From positions 62,001 to 126,000 of the forward strand of contig NZ_WPZQ01000011.1 in the NCBI RefSeq assembly GCF_013030265.1: a stretch of DNA of 64,000 nucleotides, read 5' to 3'. Source of the DNA: Ruegeria arenilitoris. GTDB lineage: Bacteria > Pseudomonadota > Alphaproteobacteria > Rhodobacterales > Rhodobacteraceae. Shown in pieces: positions 19,911-28,444 of this stretch (the stretch's first letter is position 1; each line of letters opens with the position of its first letter). Below the pieces are notes generated by a model that saw only the letters and a list, made by a program, of their open reading frames with translations, was not told where the DNA came from and did not search any database. The translations under genes were made by a program, and so were the position numbers.

Positions 19911-19925
19911 GAAACAGGTGATAAG

Positions 19926-20183
19926 ATGCTTGAAATACTTGGAACAATCGGCGGCAATATCCTGAGCCTTCCCGGCATCCTCGGGCTGGCACTTGGCATG
20001 ATGACACGACGCCTGTGGCTGGGCGCGCTGATGGGTGGGCTGGTTGGTGTTGTCGAAACGCTTGTCTTCTCAGGTTGGAGATTCGACCAGATCGAAACGA
20101 TGGAGCTGGTGATTGCAATTATCGTTGGCGTCATCGCAGGCAGCTTGGGTTGCGCCATTCGTCTCAAGGGTGCTTCTGCCTGA
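19926..20183 (+). CDS. small membrane protein of unknown function at the 3' end of the nap operon
   Basis: An 85-residue protein not matching NapE, NapK or NapL as far as can be judged. It has a hydrophobic N-terminal stretch (LSLPGILGLALGMM), a second one (LWLGALMGGLVGVVETLVF, about 30-48) and a C-terminal helix (MELVIAIIVGVIAGSLGCAI, about 59-78), ending in a basic tail. The second and third are likely membrane helices. It starts 15 bases after napC with AGGTGATAAG upstream, so it is very probably cotranscribed. A role in nitrate respiration is inferred only from position. Confidence 0.7.
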   Translation: MLEILGTIGGNILSLPGILGLALGMMTRRLWLGALMGGLVGVVETLVFSGWRFDQIETMELVIAIIVGVIAGSLGCAIRLKGASA

Positions 20184-20233
20184 TCACCTTGTCGGGCTGG
20201 TCTCAGAATTCTCCGCTGTGGGAAAAATTGTTT

Positions 20234-20261
20234 ATACGCCAAACCTTAGGGGCTGGCGTAT
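20234..20261. repeat. 8-bp perfect inverted repeat after the nap operon
   Basis: ATACGCCA - 12 bases - TGGCGTAT lies between the last nap-operon gene and the GMC oxidoreductase gene. On the minus strand it is followed by a short T-rich stretch. It may be a terminator for leftward transcription, or an operator for the rightward GMC gene; the plus strand lacks a U-run after the stem. Confidence 0.4.
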
Positions 20262-20376
20262 TCAGTAAACCTGCTGTTTAGTCTGAAGGCAGCGCAGACA
20301 AACCGCACTGACCAACACAAATCCCTATGATCAGGCTTTGCCAGTTTCGGGCACAGATCATGAGCCTGAAAAGAAG

Positions 20377-22011
20377 ATGCTGAGACGTCATATGAAGGAT
20401 GCAGCGCGCCTAGATGGCGACTATGATTATATTATCGTGGGTGCGGGTACAGCCGGATGCGTACTGGCGAACCGGCTCACAGAAGACCCCAAAACCCGTG
20501 TCCTGCTGCTGGAGGCGGGAAAGTCCGACAATTATCACTGGGTGCATATCCCGGTCGGCTATCTTTATTGCATCGGAAATCCCCGTACCGACTGGATGAT
20601 GAAGACCGCGCCCGAGGCCGGCCTGAACGGCCGCTCATTGACTTATCCACGCGGCAAAGTGTTGGGCGGCTGCAGTTCAGTCAATGGCATGATCTATATG
20701 CGCGGGCAGGCGGCGGATTATGACCACTGGCGGCAGCTTGGGAACACAGGCTGGGGCTGGGATGATGTGCTGCCTTATTTCCTGAAGTCCGAAGATCACC
20801 ATGCCGGTGACAGCGAGATGCATCGCAGCGGTGGTGAATGGAAAGTCCAGAAACAAAAACTGAGCTGGGATATCCTGCAGGCAGTGCAGGACGGTGCAAA
20901 AGAGTTTGGCATTCTTCCACGTGATGACTTCAATGATGGCAACAACGAAGGTTCGGGATTCTTCGAGGTCAACCAGAACAATGGTGTGCGTTGGAATACT
21001 GCTAAGGGCTTTCTGCGACCAGCGATGAAGCGTCCGAACCTGCGCGTCCTGACCGAAGCGATGACCGAGCATCTGATCCTTGACGGTAAAACTGTCCGAG
21101 GCGTTCGCTTTCGTCACAGGGGCAAGGTTCTGGACGCGATGACCAATGGTGAAGTGCTTCTGGCAGCCGGGTCAATCAATTCGCCCAAAATACTCGAAAT
21201 GTCCGGTATCGGGCGAGGCGATCTGTTGACCGATCTGGGCATCCCAGTCCGGCATGAAAGCGCCGGAGTTGGCGAAAACCTTCAGGACCATCTGCAGATA
21301 CGTACCGTGTTTCGAGTGCAAAATGCCAAGACACTGAACACAATCGCCAATAGCCTGTTGGGAAAGGCTCGGATCGCGCTGCAATACGGGCTGACGCAGT
21401 CAGGACCGATGTCCATGGCCCCGAGCCAGTTTGGCATGTTCACCAAATCGGACCCTTCTATGGAAACGCCGGATCTTGAATACCACATTCAGCCATTGTC
21501 GACCGACAAGCTGGGTGATCCGCTGCATCCGTTCCCTGCAATCACAGTTTCAGTCTGCAATCTGCGTCCGGACAGTATCGGCAGCAGCCATATCACGACC
21601 CAGGATTGTGATATCCAGCCTGATATCCGGCTCAACTACCTCTCAGCCTCGCGGGATCAAGCTATCGCGGTCAAATCGGTCAAGCAGGCACGCAAGATCA
21701 TGACAGCAAAGGCGCTTGAGCCGTATCAGCCTGAAGAGATCCTGCCCGGTCCCAAGTTTCAAAGCGATGCAGAGCTAGTCGAGGCGGTCGGTGACATCGC
21801 CACCACGATTTTTCATCCAGTAGGCACCTGCAAGATGGGAACGGATCCAATGGCCGTCGTTGATCCGCAGTTGCGCGTACACGGCTTGGAAGGGGTTCGT
21901 GTGGCAGATGCTTCCGTGATGCCAAAAATAGTCTCAGGCAACACCGCTTCGCCCGTTATTATGATCGCGGAAAAACTGGCCGGGATGATCGGTAAAAAAG
22001 CCATACCTTAG
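20377..22011 (+). CDS. GMC-family FAD-dependent oxidoreductase (choline dehydrogenase-like)
   Basis: A protein of about 544 residues with FAD Rossmann motif DYIIVGAGTAGCVLANRL and GMC signature 1 around GKVLGGCSSVNGMIYMRG. Signature 2 is AAGSINSPKILEMSGIG, and the C-terminal active-site block runs FHPVGTCKMG to VADASVMPKIVSGNTASPVIMIAEKLA. GMC enzymes oxidise alcohol groups, reducing FAD. Choline is the family name but the substrate here is open. The frame is open from a TTG at 20338; ATG codons at 20377 and 20392 are better candidates because the conserved Rossmann segment begins soon after. No operon partner lies downstream: fdhD is convergent, 14 bases away. Confidence 0.88.
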   Translation: MLRRHMKDAARLDGDYDYIIVGAGTAGCVLANRLTEDPKTRVLLLEAGKSDNYHWVHIPVGYLYCIGNPRTDWMMKTAPEAGLNGRSLTYPRGKVLGGCSSVNGMIYMRGQAADYDHWRQLGNTGWGWDDVLPYFLKSEDHHAGDSEMHRSGGEWKVQKQKLSWDILQAVQDGAKEFGILPRDDFNDGNNEGSGFFEVNQNNGVRWNTAKGFLRPAMKRPNLRVLTEAMTEHLILDGKTVRGVRFRHRGKVLDAMTNGEVLLAAGSINSPKILEMSGIGRGDLLTDLGIPVRHESAGVGENLQDHLQIRTVFRVQNAKTLNTIANSLLGKARIALQYGLTQSGPMSMAPSQFGMFTKSDPSMETPDLEYHIQPLSTDKLGDPLHPFPAITVSVCNLRPDSIGSSHITTQDCDIQPDIRLNYLSASRDQAIAVKSVKQARKIMTAKALEPYQPEEILPGPKFQSDAELVEAVGDIATTIFHPVGTCKMGTDPMAVVDPQLRVHGLEGVRVADASVMPKIVSGNTASPVIMIAEKLAGMIGKKAIP

Positions 22012-22025
22012 TAGGTATTTCTGGA

Positions 22026-22853
22026 TTACGTCTTGATGCGGTGAGCGTGGGTGAACACTTCACAATCAGCTCTCTTCGCATTTGCGACCAGCGTCATCCC
22101 CGATTGTTGCGCAAGCTTGACTGCAAACGCCGTCGGAGCCGATACGGCGATTAGCATGGAACATCCAAGAGCAGTGGTCTTCTGGATCAGTTCGACAGAC
22201 ACACGCGAGGTGACAACAACAGCACCCTGTCCTGGATCTGTGTCATTGAGGATCAGCGCACCCAGCAGTTTATCCACGGCGTTGTGCCGACCTATATCTT
22301 CGCGAGCCATCACGATGCCTTTCCCCGGAACGAGAAATCCGGCCGCATGGGCTGATTTGGTACGATCATGCAACGCCTGATTATCCCGAAGCTGACCTGT
22401 TGCCGATGCAATGTCTGCTGCATCGATCTGCAATCGGATGCCCGAAACAGGTGCAATACTCCGAACAGCCTGTTCCAAACTGTCGATCCCGCACAGCCCA
22501 CAACCCACCGGCCCCATTGACGCCCTGCGACGTCTTCCCAGTTTTTCGGACGCATCGCCTTTTAGCCAATAGCGAGCTTCTATACCTGCCTCATGGGCAA
22601 CCTGCTCAAAATCCACAATCTCATCGGGATCAGAGATGAATCCTTCGGTCAGCGCAAATCCATAGGCAAAGTCCTGTATGTCGGAAGGCGACGCCATCAT
22701 CACTGCTGTCGTCGTGCCGTTGAACACCAGAGCAACCGGTGTCTCCTGTGCCAGTTCACGCGATATCTCAACACCAGTCCCGATACTGGATGAAGACATC
22801 CGCACAGAGGCTTCATATTGCATTTTGGGGCTGTCACGGAATGGCACCGTCAT
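22026..22853 (-). CDS. fdhD: formate dehydrogenase accessory sulfurtransferase FdhD
   Basis: A 275-residue cytoplasmic protein. FdhD transfers sulfur to the molybdenum cofactor of formate dehydrogenases; the key Cys loop is visible as MGPVGCGLCGIDSLEQA (about 114-130). Other family blocks are PVALVFNGTTTAVMMASPSDIQDFAYGFALTEGF near the N terminus and VMAREDIGRHNAVDKLLGA in the middle. It starts 2 bases after the preceding small gene and is the third gene of the molybdoenzyme operon, consistent with serving the FdhF/YdeP-type enzyme encoded upstream. Confidence 0.93.
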   Translation of the reverse strand: MTVPFRDSPKMQYEASVRMSSSSIGTGVEISRELAQETPVALVFNGTTTAVMMASPSDIQDFAYGFALTEGFISDPDEIVDFEQVAHEAGIEARYWLKGDASEKLGRRRRASMGPVGCGLCGIDSLEQAVRSIAPVSGIRLQIDAADIASATGQLRDNQALHDRTKSAHAAGFLVPGKGIVMAREDIGRHNAVDKLLGALILNDTDPGQGAVVVTSRVSVELIQKTTALGCSMLIAVSAPTAFAVKLAQQSGMTLVANAKRADCEVFTHAHRIKT

Positions 22854-22855
22854 CT

Positions 22856-23143
22856 TCAGTGCACCTTCGCCAGTAGATCATGTCCTTGCGCGGTCAGAGA
22901 ATAGAACAAGCGCTGTGAACGCTCTTCTCGGTTCTCAAGACTTATCAGCTGGTGCTCTTCAGCAAGCATCACGCACTCACGCAGGACTAGCGCGTGCGCG
23001 ACGCCAAGTTTGGACGCACAGCTACGGCTGTCGCTGGAAACTCCAAAATGCGCGGCGACCAGAACTCCGGCTCCGATCGGGCTCAGGTGTTCTGGGCTTT
23101 TTGCCATAAGATTGGTGACGGTTTTCATCATCACGTCTTCCAT
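22856..23143 (-). CDS. small winged-helix-like protein in the formate dehydrogenase operon
   Basis: A 95-residue protein. The ATG at 23143 is chosen because GGAG lies 8 bases upstream and the reading frame before it only overlaps the dehydrogenase gene. Residues 20-95 have the layout of a winged helix: IGAGVLVAAHFGVSSDSRSCASKLGVAHALVLRECVMLAEEHQLISLENREERSQRLFYSLTAQG, with the last part resembling the MarR-type wing (R-x-x-x-Y-S-L-T-x-x-G). It lies between the dehydrogenase and fdhD genes with 2-base gaps. It may sense redox or cofactor state, or act as an accessory factor; no function is known. Confidence 0.75.
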   Translation of the reverse strand: MEDVMMKTVTNLMAKSPEHLSPIGAGVLVAAHFGVSSDSRSCASKLGVAHALVLRECVMLAEEHQLISLENREERSQRLFYSLTAQGHDLLAKVH

Positions 23144-23145
23144 CC

Positions 23146-25440
23146 CTATTTCTCCAGCAGCCGAAAACGGACCATGACGGACTTGGAGGCAGGGGTGAAG
23201 CTCTTGTCTCCAAACGCCTGATAGGGAACCAGAACGTTCAATTCCGGATAGTAGCCAGCAACGCAACCCCTTGGGATGTCGTAAGGAACAAGGCGGAAGT
23301 TTTCGGCGACACGATCGACTCCGTCATCATGACAACCGATGACATCCACCCGATCACCAGCTTCAGCTCCCAGCAGCGCGACATCCTTAGGATGCATGAA
23401 CACCACCTGACGCTCACCATAAACGCCCCTGTAACGATCATCCATTCCATAGACAGTCGTGTTGTACTGGTCGTGTGAGCGGAAAGTCTGCAACACGAAA
23501 GTCTGATCGTCGCTTTTGGCCCGTTGCCACTCGGTCTGATCCGGCAGATCAGCGTCCGAGAAGTTTGCTCGCCCCGTTGGGGTCTTCCAATCCCGCGCAG
23601 CAGCACTGTTGTACAGGTGGAAACCGCGCGGCTTGCGGACGGCCTCGTTGTAGTTACCAAAAGCGGGCAGGACACGCGCGATCAGATCACGGATCTTGTC
23701 GTTGTCATCTGCAAGTAAATCCCAATCGACCACATCGCTGCCCACGGTTGCCTTGGCGATACCAGCGACGATCCCGACCTCGGACCTTAGTTCTTTGGAT
23801 GCAGGCAAGTTAATCCCACCCGAACCATGCACCATCGACATCGAATCTTCGACCGTCACGATCTGGCGCGCACCTTGCGAGTTGCGATCAATCTCAGTCC
23901 GTCCAAGGCAGGGAAGGATGTAAGAGGCTTTACCCGGCAACAAATGACCGTGGTTCAGCTTGGTGGCCACATTGACGGTCAGATCCAGATTGCCCAAAGC
24001 CTGTGCAATCAGTTGGCTATCAGGCGTGGCGCGGGCAAAGTTGCCGCCCAATCCAATAAACGCCTTGGCCTGACCGTTCAGCATCGCGCCAATGGCATGC
24101 AATACGTTGTGACCCGGATCACGCGGCATGGGAACGCCCAATTCCCGCTCCATCGCGTCCAGCAACGAGGCAGGGGCCTTTTCATTGATTCCAACGGTGC
24201 GGTCGCCTTGTACATTCGAATGGCCACGTACCGGACACAAACCAGCACCAGGTCGTCCGATATTTCCGCGCAAGAACATAAAGCTGGCAATCTCGCGGAT
24301 CGTCTGAACCGAATGCTTGTGCTGCGTCACACCCATGGCCCAGGTGGTGATCACCTTATCCGAGGACATGTAAATTTCTGCGGCTTCTTCGATCTGGGAA
24401 CGGCTCAGACCAGATTGTTCCTCGATGGTTTCCCAAGACGTGCTTTCGACCAGGGCGCGGTAGGCGTCAAATCCGTGGGCATGTTCTGTAATGAAGTCAT
24501 GATCCAGAACAGACGGTCGACCCTCGGCCAAAGAGGCATCGTCAGCGGCGAAAACAATCTTGGCCATGCCGCGGAAGATTGCCATGTCGCCACCGAGCCG
24601 TGGCCGATAGTAATCAGTTGAGGTCGCTTCGGAGCGACCCCGGATCATCTCAAGCTTGTTCTGAGGATCGGCAAATCGGTGCAGGCCTTTCTCCTTGAGG
24701 GTGTTGAAGACAACAACACGCGCTCCGCGCAAGGTGGCCTTACGCAGATCAGCGAGCATCCTTGGATGGTTGGTTCCCGGGTTCTGACCCACCACAAAGA
24801 TAGCGTCTGCCTTTTCAAAGTCCTCCAACAGGACTGTACCTTTACCGATCCCGATTGCCTCGGTCAGCGCGACACCGCTCGCCTCATGACACATGTTCGA
24901 GCAATCCGGGAAGTTGTTTGTGCCGTAAAGGCGCACGAACATCTGGTATAGAAAGGCGGCCTCATTGCTTGCACGTCCTGACGTGTAGAATTCAGCACGG
25001 TTCGGATCGTCCAATGCGTTCAGCGCTGCACCGATTTCAGCAAACGCGGTTTCCCAGTCTACCTGCTCGTACTTGTCGGTCGCAGGGCTGTAGCGCACTG
25101 GATGTGTCAAACGACCCTGATGCTCCAAATCATAGTCGGTCCAGCTACGCAGCTCTGTAACTGTGTGTCTGGCAAAGAATTCGGGCGTGACACGGGCCTT
25201 GGTAGCCTCCCAAGCCACTGCTTTGACGCCATTTTCACAGAATTCAAAGGATGACCCATGCTCGGGGTCGCCCCAGGCGCAACCAGGGCAATCAAACCCA
25301 TCGGGCTGGTTGGCCTTGAGCATTGTTTTGGCACCTGACAATGGCTTCCCACTGCCCATCAGCTGGCGCCCCACGCTTTTCAGGGCCCCCCAACCGCCAG
25401 CAGCTTTCGAACTTTTTCCGGTGCAGTCTTTTTTTGCCAT
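23146..25440 (-). CDS. FdhF/YdeP-family molybdopterin oxidoreductase
   Basis: A 764-residue enzyme related to formate dehydrogenase H and YdeP. The start at 25440 (MAKKDCTGKSS) has CAGG upstream; the frame continues 16 codons further. An iron-sulfur segment DCPGCAWGDPEHG...FCENGVKAVAWEA lies near residues 55-85. FPDCSNMCHEASGVALTEAIGIGKGTV near residue 185 places Cys-His where FdhH has Sec-His, so the molybdenum ligand is probably cysteine. The C-terminal cofactor-binding domain includes FVLQTFRSHDQYNTTVYG. There is no signal peptide, so the enzyme is cytoplasmic. Cotranscription with fdhD supports a formate-related or similar reaction; some YdeP-family members have other roles. Confidence 0.85.
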   Translation of the reverse strand: MAKKDCTGKSSKAAGGWGALKSVGRQLMGSGKPLSGAKTMLKANQPDGFDCPGCAWGDPEHGSSFEFCENGVKAVAWEATKARVTPEFFARHTVTELRSWTDYDLEHQGRLTHPVRYSPATDKYEQVDWETAFAEIGAALNALDDPNRAEFYTSGRASNEAAFLYQMFVRLYGTNNFPDCSNMCHEASGVALTEAIGIGKGTVLLEDFEKADAIFVVGQNPGTNHPRMLADLRKATLRGARVVVFNTLKEKGLHRFADPQNKLEMIRGRSEATSTDYYRPRLGGDMAIFRGMAKIVFAADDASLAEGRPSVLDHDFITEHAHGFDAYRALVESTSWETIEEQSGLSRSQIEEAAEIYMSSDKVITTWAMGVTQHKHSVQTIREIASFMFLRGNIGRPGAGLCPVRGHSNVQGDRTVGINEKAPASLLDAMERELGVPMPRDPGHNVLHAIGAMLNGQAKAFIGLGGNFARATPDSQLIAQALGNLDLTVNVATKLNHGHLLPGKASYILPCLGRTEIDRNSQGARQIVTVEDSMSMVHGSGGINLPASKELRSEVGIVAGIAKATVGSDVVDWDLLADDNDKIRDLIARVLPAFGNYNEAVRKPRGFHLYNSAAARDWKTPTGRANFSDADLPDQTEWQRAKSDDQTFVLQTFRSHDQYNTTVYGMDDRYRGVYGERQVVFMHPKDVALLGAEAGDRVDVIGCHDDGVDRVAENFRLVPYDIPRGCVAGYYPELNVLVPYQAFGDKSFTPASKSVMVRFRLLEK

Positions 25441-25670
25441 TCTCGAACCTGTTTGATCACGCGCGATGACAAGGCATGCATGGTGCAATACCTCTCGCCT
25501 TGGCGGAGCCGATACGAAGTTGTTGATTTGTTGCAGCTGCTTGTTTTGACGCTTAGATTCAAGCCCGGCCCAAGTGGCTTTCCATCAGCTAGATGCGACG
25601 GAATGGTATACCTGTCAATTGCAAGATCGGGTTTTTGATAAACTATTCATATTAAATTTCTGAAGTTACA

Positions 25671-25688
25671 ATAATCAAATCTGATTAT
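25671..25688. promoter_or_regulatory. inverted repeat in the divergent fdh / ycaO intergenic region
   Basis: ATAATCA-AATC-TGATTAT is a perfect 7-bp inverted repeat with a 4-base spacer. It lies in an A/T-rich part of the 419-base gap between the leftward molybdoenzyme operon (start 25440) and rightward ycaO (start 25860). It has the size of a dimeric repressor or FNR-like site but does not match FNR. Nothing else recognisable is present in this gap. Confidence 0.4.
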
Positions 25689-25859
25689 AAAAGTGACTTC
25701 TACAGATTGACATGAGGCCATAGGGTTGAAACCGGCAGGTATCCACCACTGTTGACCAATCCAATTCCATTTCGCATTCTTGCGCAAATTTTTTTGGCCC
25801 GACACGCGTTTAAGGCGCACCACGAAGGCCGTAATGCTATGAATTTGTAAGGCCGGCAA

Positions 25860-27065
25860 ATGCCAGAAACTTCACGAAAGCACTATGTGCTTGATACGCA
25901 CCGATTACGCGACCCGGAACAAACCCTCGAAATCGTCAGGCCCTTTCTCAAAGAGATGGGGATCACACGCATCGCAAATCTGACCGGGCTGGACAGGGTT
26001 GGATTACCCACTGTGATGGTTGCAAGACCAAACTCGCGCTCGGTTGCGGTGTCGCTCGGCAAGGGTTTGTCTCTGCGCGCGGCTGAAGCTTCGGGCGTCA
26101 TGGAAGCCATTGAGTCATGGCACGCAGAGCAGGTGGATCTGCCGCAACGCCTTGCCCGATATAACGATATAATTGAAAAAGAACATGTGGTTGATGCCTA
26201 TGCTCTACCTCGTGTGTCTGGTGGTCGGTTCGATCCTGATCGCAACACGGTCTGGGTTGAGGGCGAGGACCTGAGTGCTTACCGTCCGTGCTGGGTTCCA
26301 CTTGAAATGGTCGATACGGACTACACTTCGGCCCCGATGGGAGGGCAGGCGGCCTTTCCCAGAACAACCAATGGGCTGGCTTCGGGGAACTGCAAAATCG
26401 AGGCGAGCTGCCACGCCATATGCGAACTGATCGAACGTGATGCCACGACCTTATGGAACCATCAACCTGCGACTGAGCGTCTGGATCCCAACAGCGTTGA
26501 CGACCAACGATGTATTCAGGCGATGGAACAGATCGAGGCTGCGGATCTGGAGTTGGGAGTCTGGGATACAACATCCGACATAGGCATCGCCAGTTTCCGT
26601 TGTGTGATATGCGAAGCTGATGGCAAATCGGGACATATCGGCATTGGCGACGGGTGCCACCCTGATCGCGCGATTGCATTGTTGCGTGCACTGACAGAAG
26701 CGGCACAAACCCGACTGACCTATATCTCCGGTGCGCGCGATGATCTGGACCCCGAGGAATTTACGGATGCCGCACAGAACGATCGATGCCGCTATGTTCG
26801 CGAGCTGATTGATCAGGCCCAACCTGCAAAGTCGTTCCGTGATTGCCCGACCCATGTGACCTCTTCATTCGAAGATGACCTCAACCTGTTGTTAACGCGC
26901 CTGTCGGCTGTTGGAATCTCTCAGGTTGTGACAGTGGACCTGTCCCGAACCGAATACGACATCGCGGTTATCCGGGCTGTTGTACCAGGCCTGGAAGCAC
27001 CGCATGACGAACCTGATTATATACCCGGTCCTCGGGCACAGCGCGTGATGGGGCAGGCAATATGA
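25860..27065 (+). CDS. YcaO-domain protein, TfuA-associated type
   Basis: A 401-residue protein of the YcaO superfamily, which uses ATP to activate peptide backbone amides for azoline, amidine or thioamide formation. The nucleotide-binding core is visible as SVAVSLGKGLSLRAAEASGVMEAIES (about 61-86), with the characteristic ExxE acidic pair. Further motifs are GLASGNCKIEASCHAICELIERDA (about 175-198) and ALLRALTEAAQTRLTYISGARDD. The C terminus is PGPRAQRVMGQ rather than the PxPxP tail of azoline-forming enzymes. The gene overlaps tfuA by 4 bases (ATGA). YcaO-TfuA pairs act in thioglycine formation in archaeal methyl-CoM reductase and in trifolitoxin-type peptides, so thioamidation is a reasonable inference. 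Confidence 0.9.
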   Translation: MPETSRKHYVLDTHRLRDPEQTLEIVRPFLKEMGITRIANLTGLDRVGLPTVMVARPNSRSVAVSLGKGLSLRAAEASGVMEAIESWHAEQVDLPQRLARYNDIIEKEHVVDAYALPRVSGGRFDPDRNTVWVEGEDLSAYRPCWVPLEMVDTDYTSAPMGGQAAFPRTTNGLASGNCKIEASCHAICELIERDATTLWNHQPATERLDPNSVDDQRCIQAMEQIEAADLELGVWDTTSDIGIASFRCVICEADGKSGHIGIGDGCHPDRAIALLRALTEAAQTRLTYISGARDDLDPEEFTDAAQNDRCRYVRELIDQAQPAKSFRDCPTHVTSSFEDDLNLLLTRLSAVGISQVVTVDLSRTEYDIAVIRAVVPGLEAPHDEPDYIPGPRAQRVMGQAI

Positions 27066-28402
27066 CCGTATTTGTGTTTGCAGGCCCGACCTTAACGGCT
27101 GATGCGGTTTCCGAGCTTCTGGACGCAACAGTTTTGCCACCAGTAAGGCAGGGTGACGTGTACCGCGTCGCTCGGGAAAACCCGCGCGCGATCGGGATCA
27201 TTGATGGCTTCTTTGAAGGGGTACCTTCTGTCTGGCACAAAGAAATCCTCTGGGCGATGGAGCAGGGCATTCCAGTGTTTGGCAGCGCCAGCATGGGGGC
27301 CTTGCGTGCTGCGGAACTTGCCGATTTCGGAATGATCGGGGTCGGTCGCATCTATGAAGAGTACTACAACGGCACGCTGACTGATGATGATGAAGTCGCA
27401 GTGTTACACGGTCCGGTCGAGCTTGGGTTTATGCCGTTGAGCGAACCGATGGTTTCGATCAGGGCGACAGTGGATCGCGCATGCGACGAAGGCGTGCTAC
27501 CGCACGAGACCGCGACAGAAGTGCTGCGCGTAGCAAAAGCCCTGAACTATCGCGACCGTATCTGGAAAGATATCGGGCATTCGATGCAAAAATTGCCCGG
27601 GATGAACGAGTTTATCGATTGGCTGCCTGTTGGGCGTGTGGATGCCAAAGGCGATGATGCGCGCGCGATGCTGGTTCGGATGTCTCAACATCTGGAGGAA
27701 AGCGCTTCTGGCGGTCCATTCGCAGTTCGAACTGAGCGCTCGCTAATGTGGCAGAGCCTGCGCGCGCGTATTGATGCTGAGCCAAGTTCTGATCGCGCAG
27801 TCAATGATGCCGTGTTGAACGAAATTCGGCTGCAACCCGATCTCTTCGCAACTTTGCGAGATCGCGCCACCCTCAGCCTTCTGGCTCGAGACGAGGCGAA
27901 AAGGCGCGATCAACAACCAGATCGCGATGCACTGGTTAAGCAAATGTCGGCCCATCGGACCAAAGAGGGCTTGTCCCAACACGCAGATCTGATGCGCTGG
28001 CTCGAAATGAACGATCTGACCGCAGACGGCTACGAGGGAATGCTGGCCGATGCCTCCCGCATTGACTGGATGATTTCTGAACGCACCGACAAGCTCGGTG
28101 CCACGCTGCTGGTAGAACTGCGCCGGTCGGGTGGTTACTCAGACTTGCGAGACCGAGCGATGCGCAAAGCAGAATACGGCTCTCGTGTACCGTCAGGAAG
28201 CTCTCACGCAGGGGCCGATCGATTGCGGATGCTGATGTGGTATTTTGAAACACATCTTGACCGAGAGGTCCCTGATGATCTTGAATCATACGCAGCTTCG
28301 GTTGGTCTCTCAGGCCGCGAAGCGTTTTATGACTTGATTGAAGCTGAATTTTTGTTTTGCCAAATGGATGTCGACTCGGACCAAAAGAAACCTGCCAAAT
28401 AG
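27062..28402 (+). CDS. TfuA-like protein
   Basis: A 446-residue protein. The TfuA core (PF07812) fills the N-terminal half, beginning MTVFVFAGPTLTADAV, with IGIIDGFFEGVPSVWHKEILWAMEQG and PVFGSASMGALRAAELADFGMIGVG (about 46-96). The remaining 250 residues are helical and charged, with no recognised domain. TfuA partners are thought to deliver sulfur or help YcaO act on a substrate peptide. Translational coupling to ycaO supports a functional pair. Forty-two bases separate it from the metallopeptidase gene. Confidence 0.9.
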   Translation: MTVFVFAGPTLTADAVSELLDATVLPPVRQGDVYRVARENPRAIGIIDGFFEGVPSVWHKEILWAMEQGIPVFGSASMGALRAAELADFGMIGVGRIYEEYYNGTLTDDDEVAVLHGPVELGFMPLSEPMVSIRATVDRACDEGVLPHETATEVLRVAKALNYRDRIWKDIGHSMQKLPGMNEFIDWLPVGRVDAKGDDARAMLVRMSQHLEESASGGPFAVRTERSLMWQSLRARIDAEPSSDRAVNDAVLNEIRLQPDLFATLRDRATLSLLARDEAKRRDQQPDRDALVKQMSAHRTKEGLSQHADLMRWLEMNDLTADGYEGMLADASRIDWMISERTDKLGATLLVELRRSGGYSDLRDRAMRKAEYGSRVPSGSSHAGADRLRMLMWYFETHLDREVPDDLESYAASVGLSGREAFYDLIEAEFLFCQMDVDSDQKKPAK

Positions 28403-28444
28403 GCGGTAACTGAATGGCACCTGCGCGACGCGGGAAGGGAATTT

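Noticed and set aside
23146..25440. Selenocysteine (in-frame TGA) in the formate dehydrogenase-like gene
   Set aside because: The aligned position is an ordinary Cys codon (MCHEA), and the frame has no internal stop.
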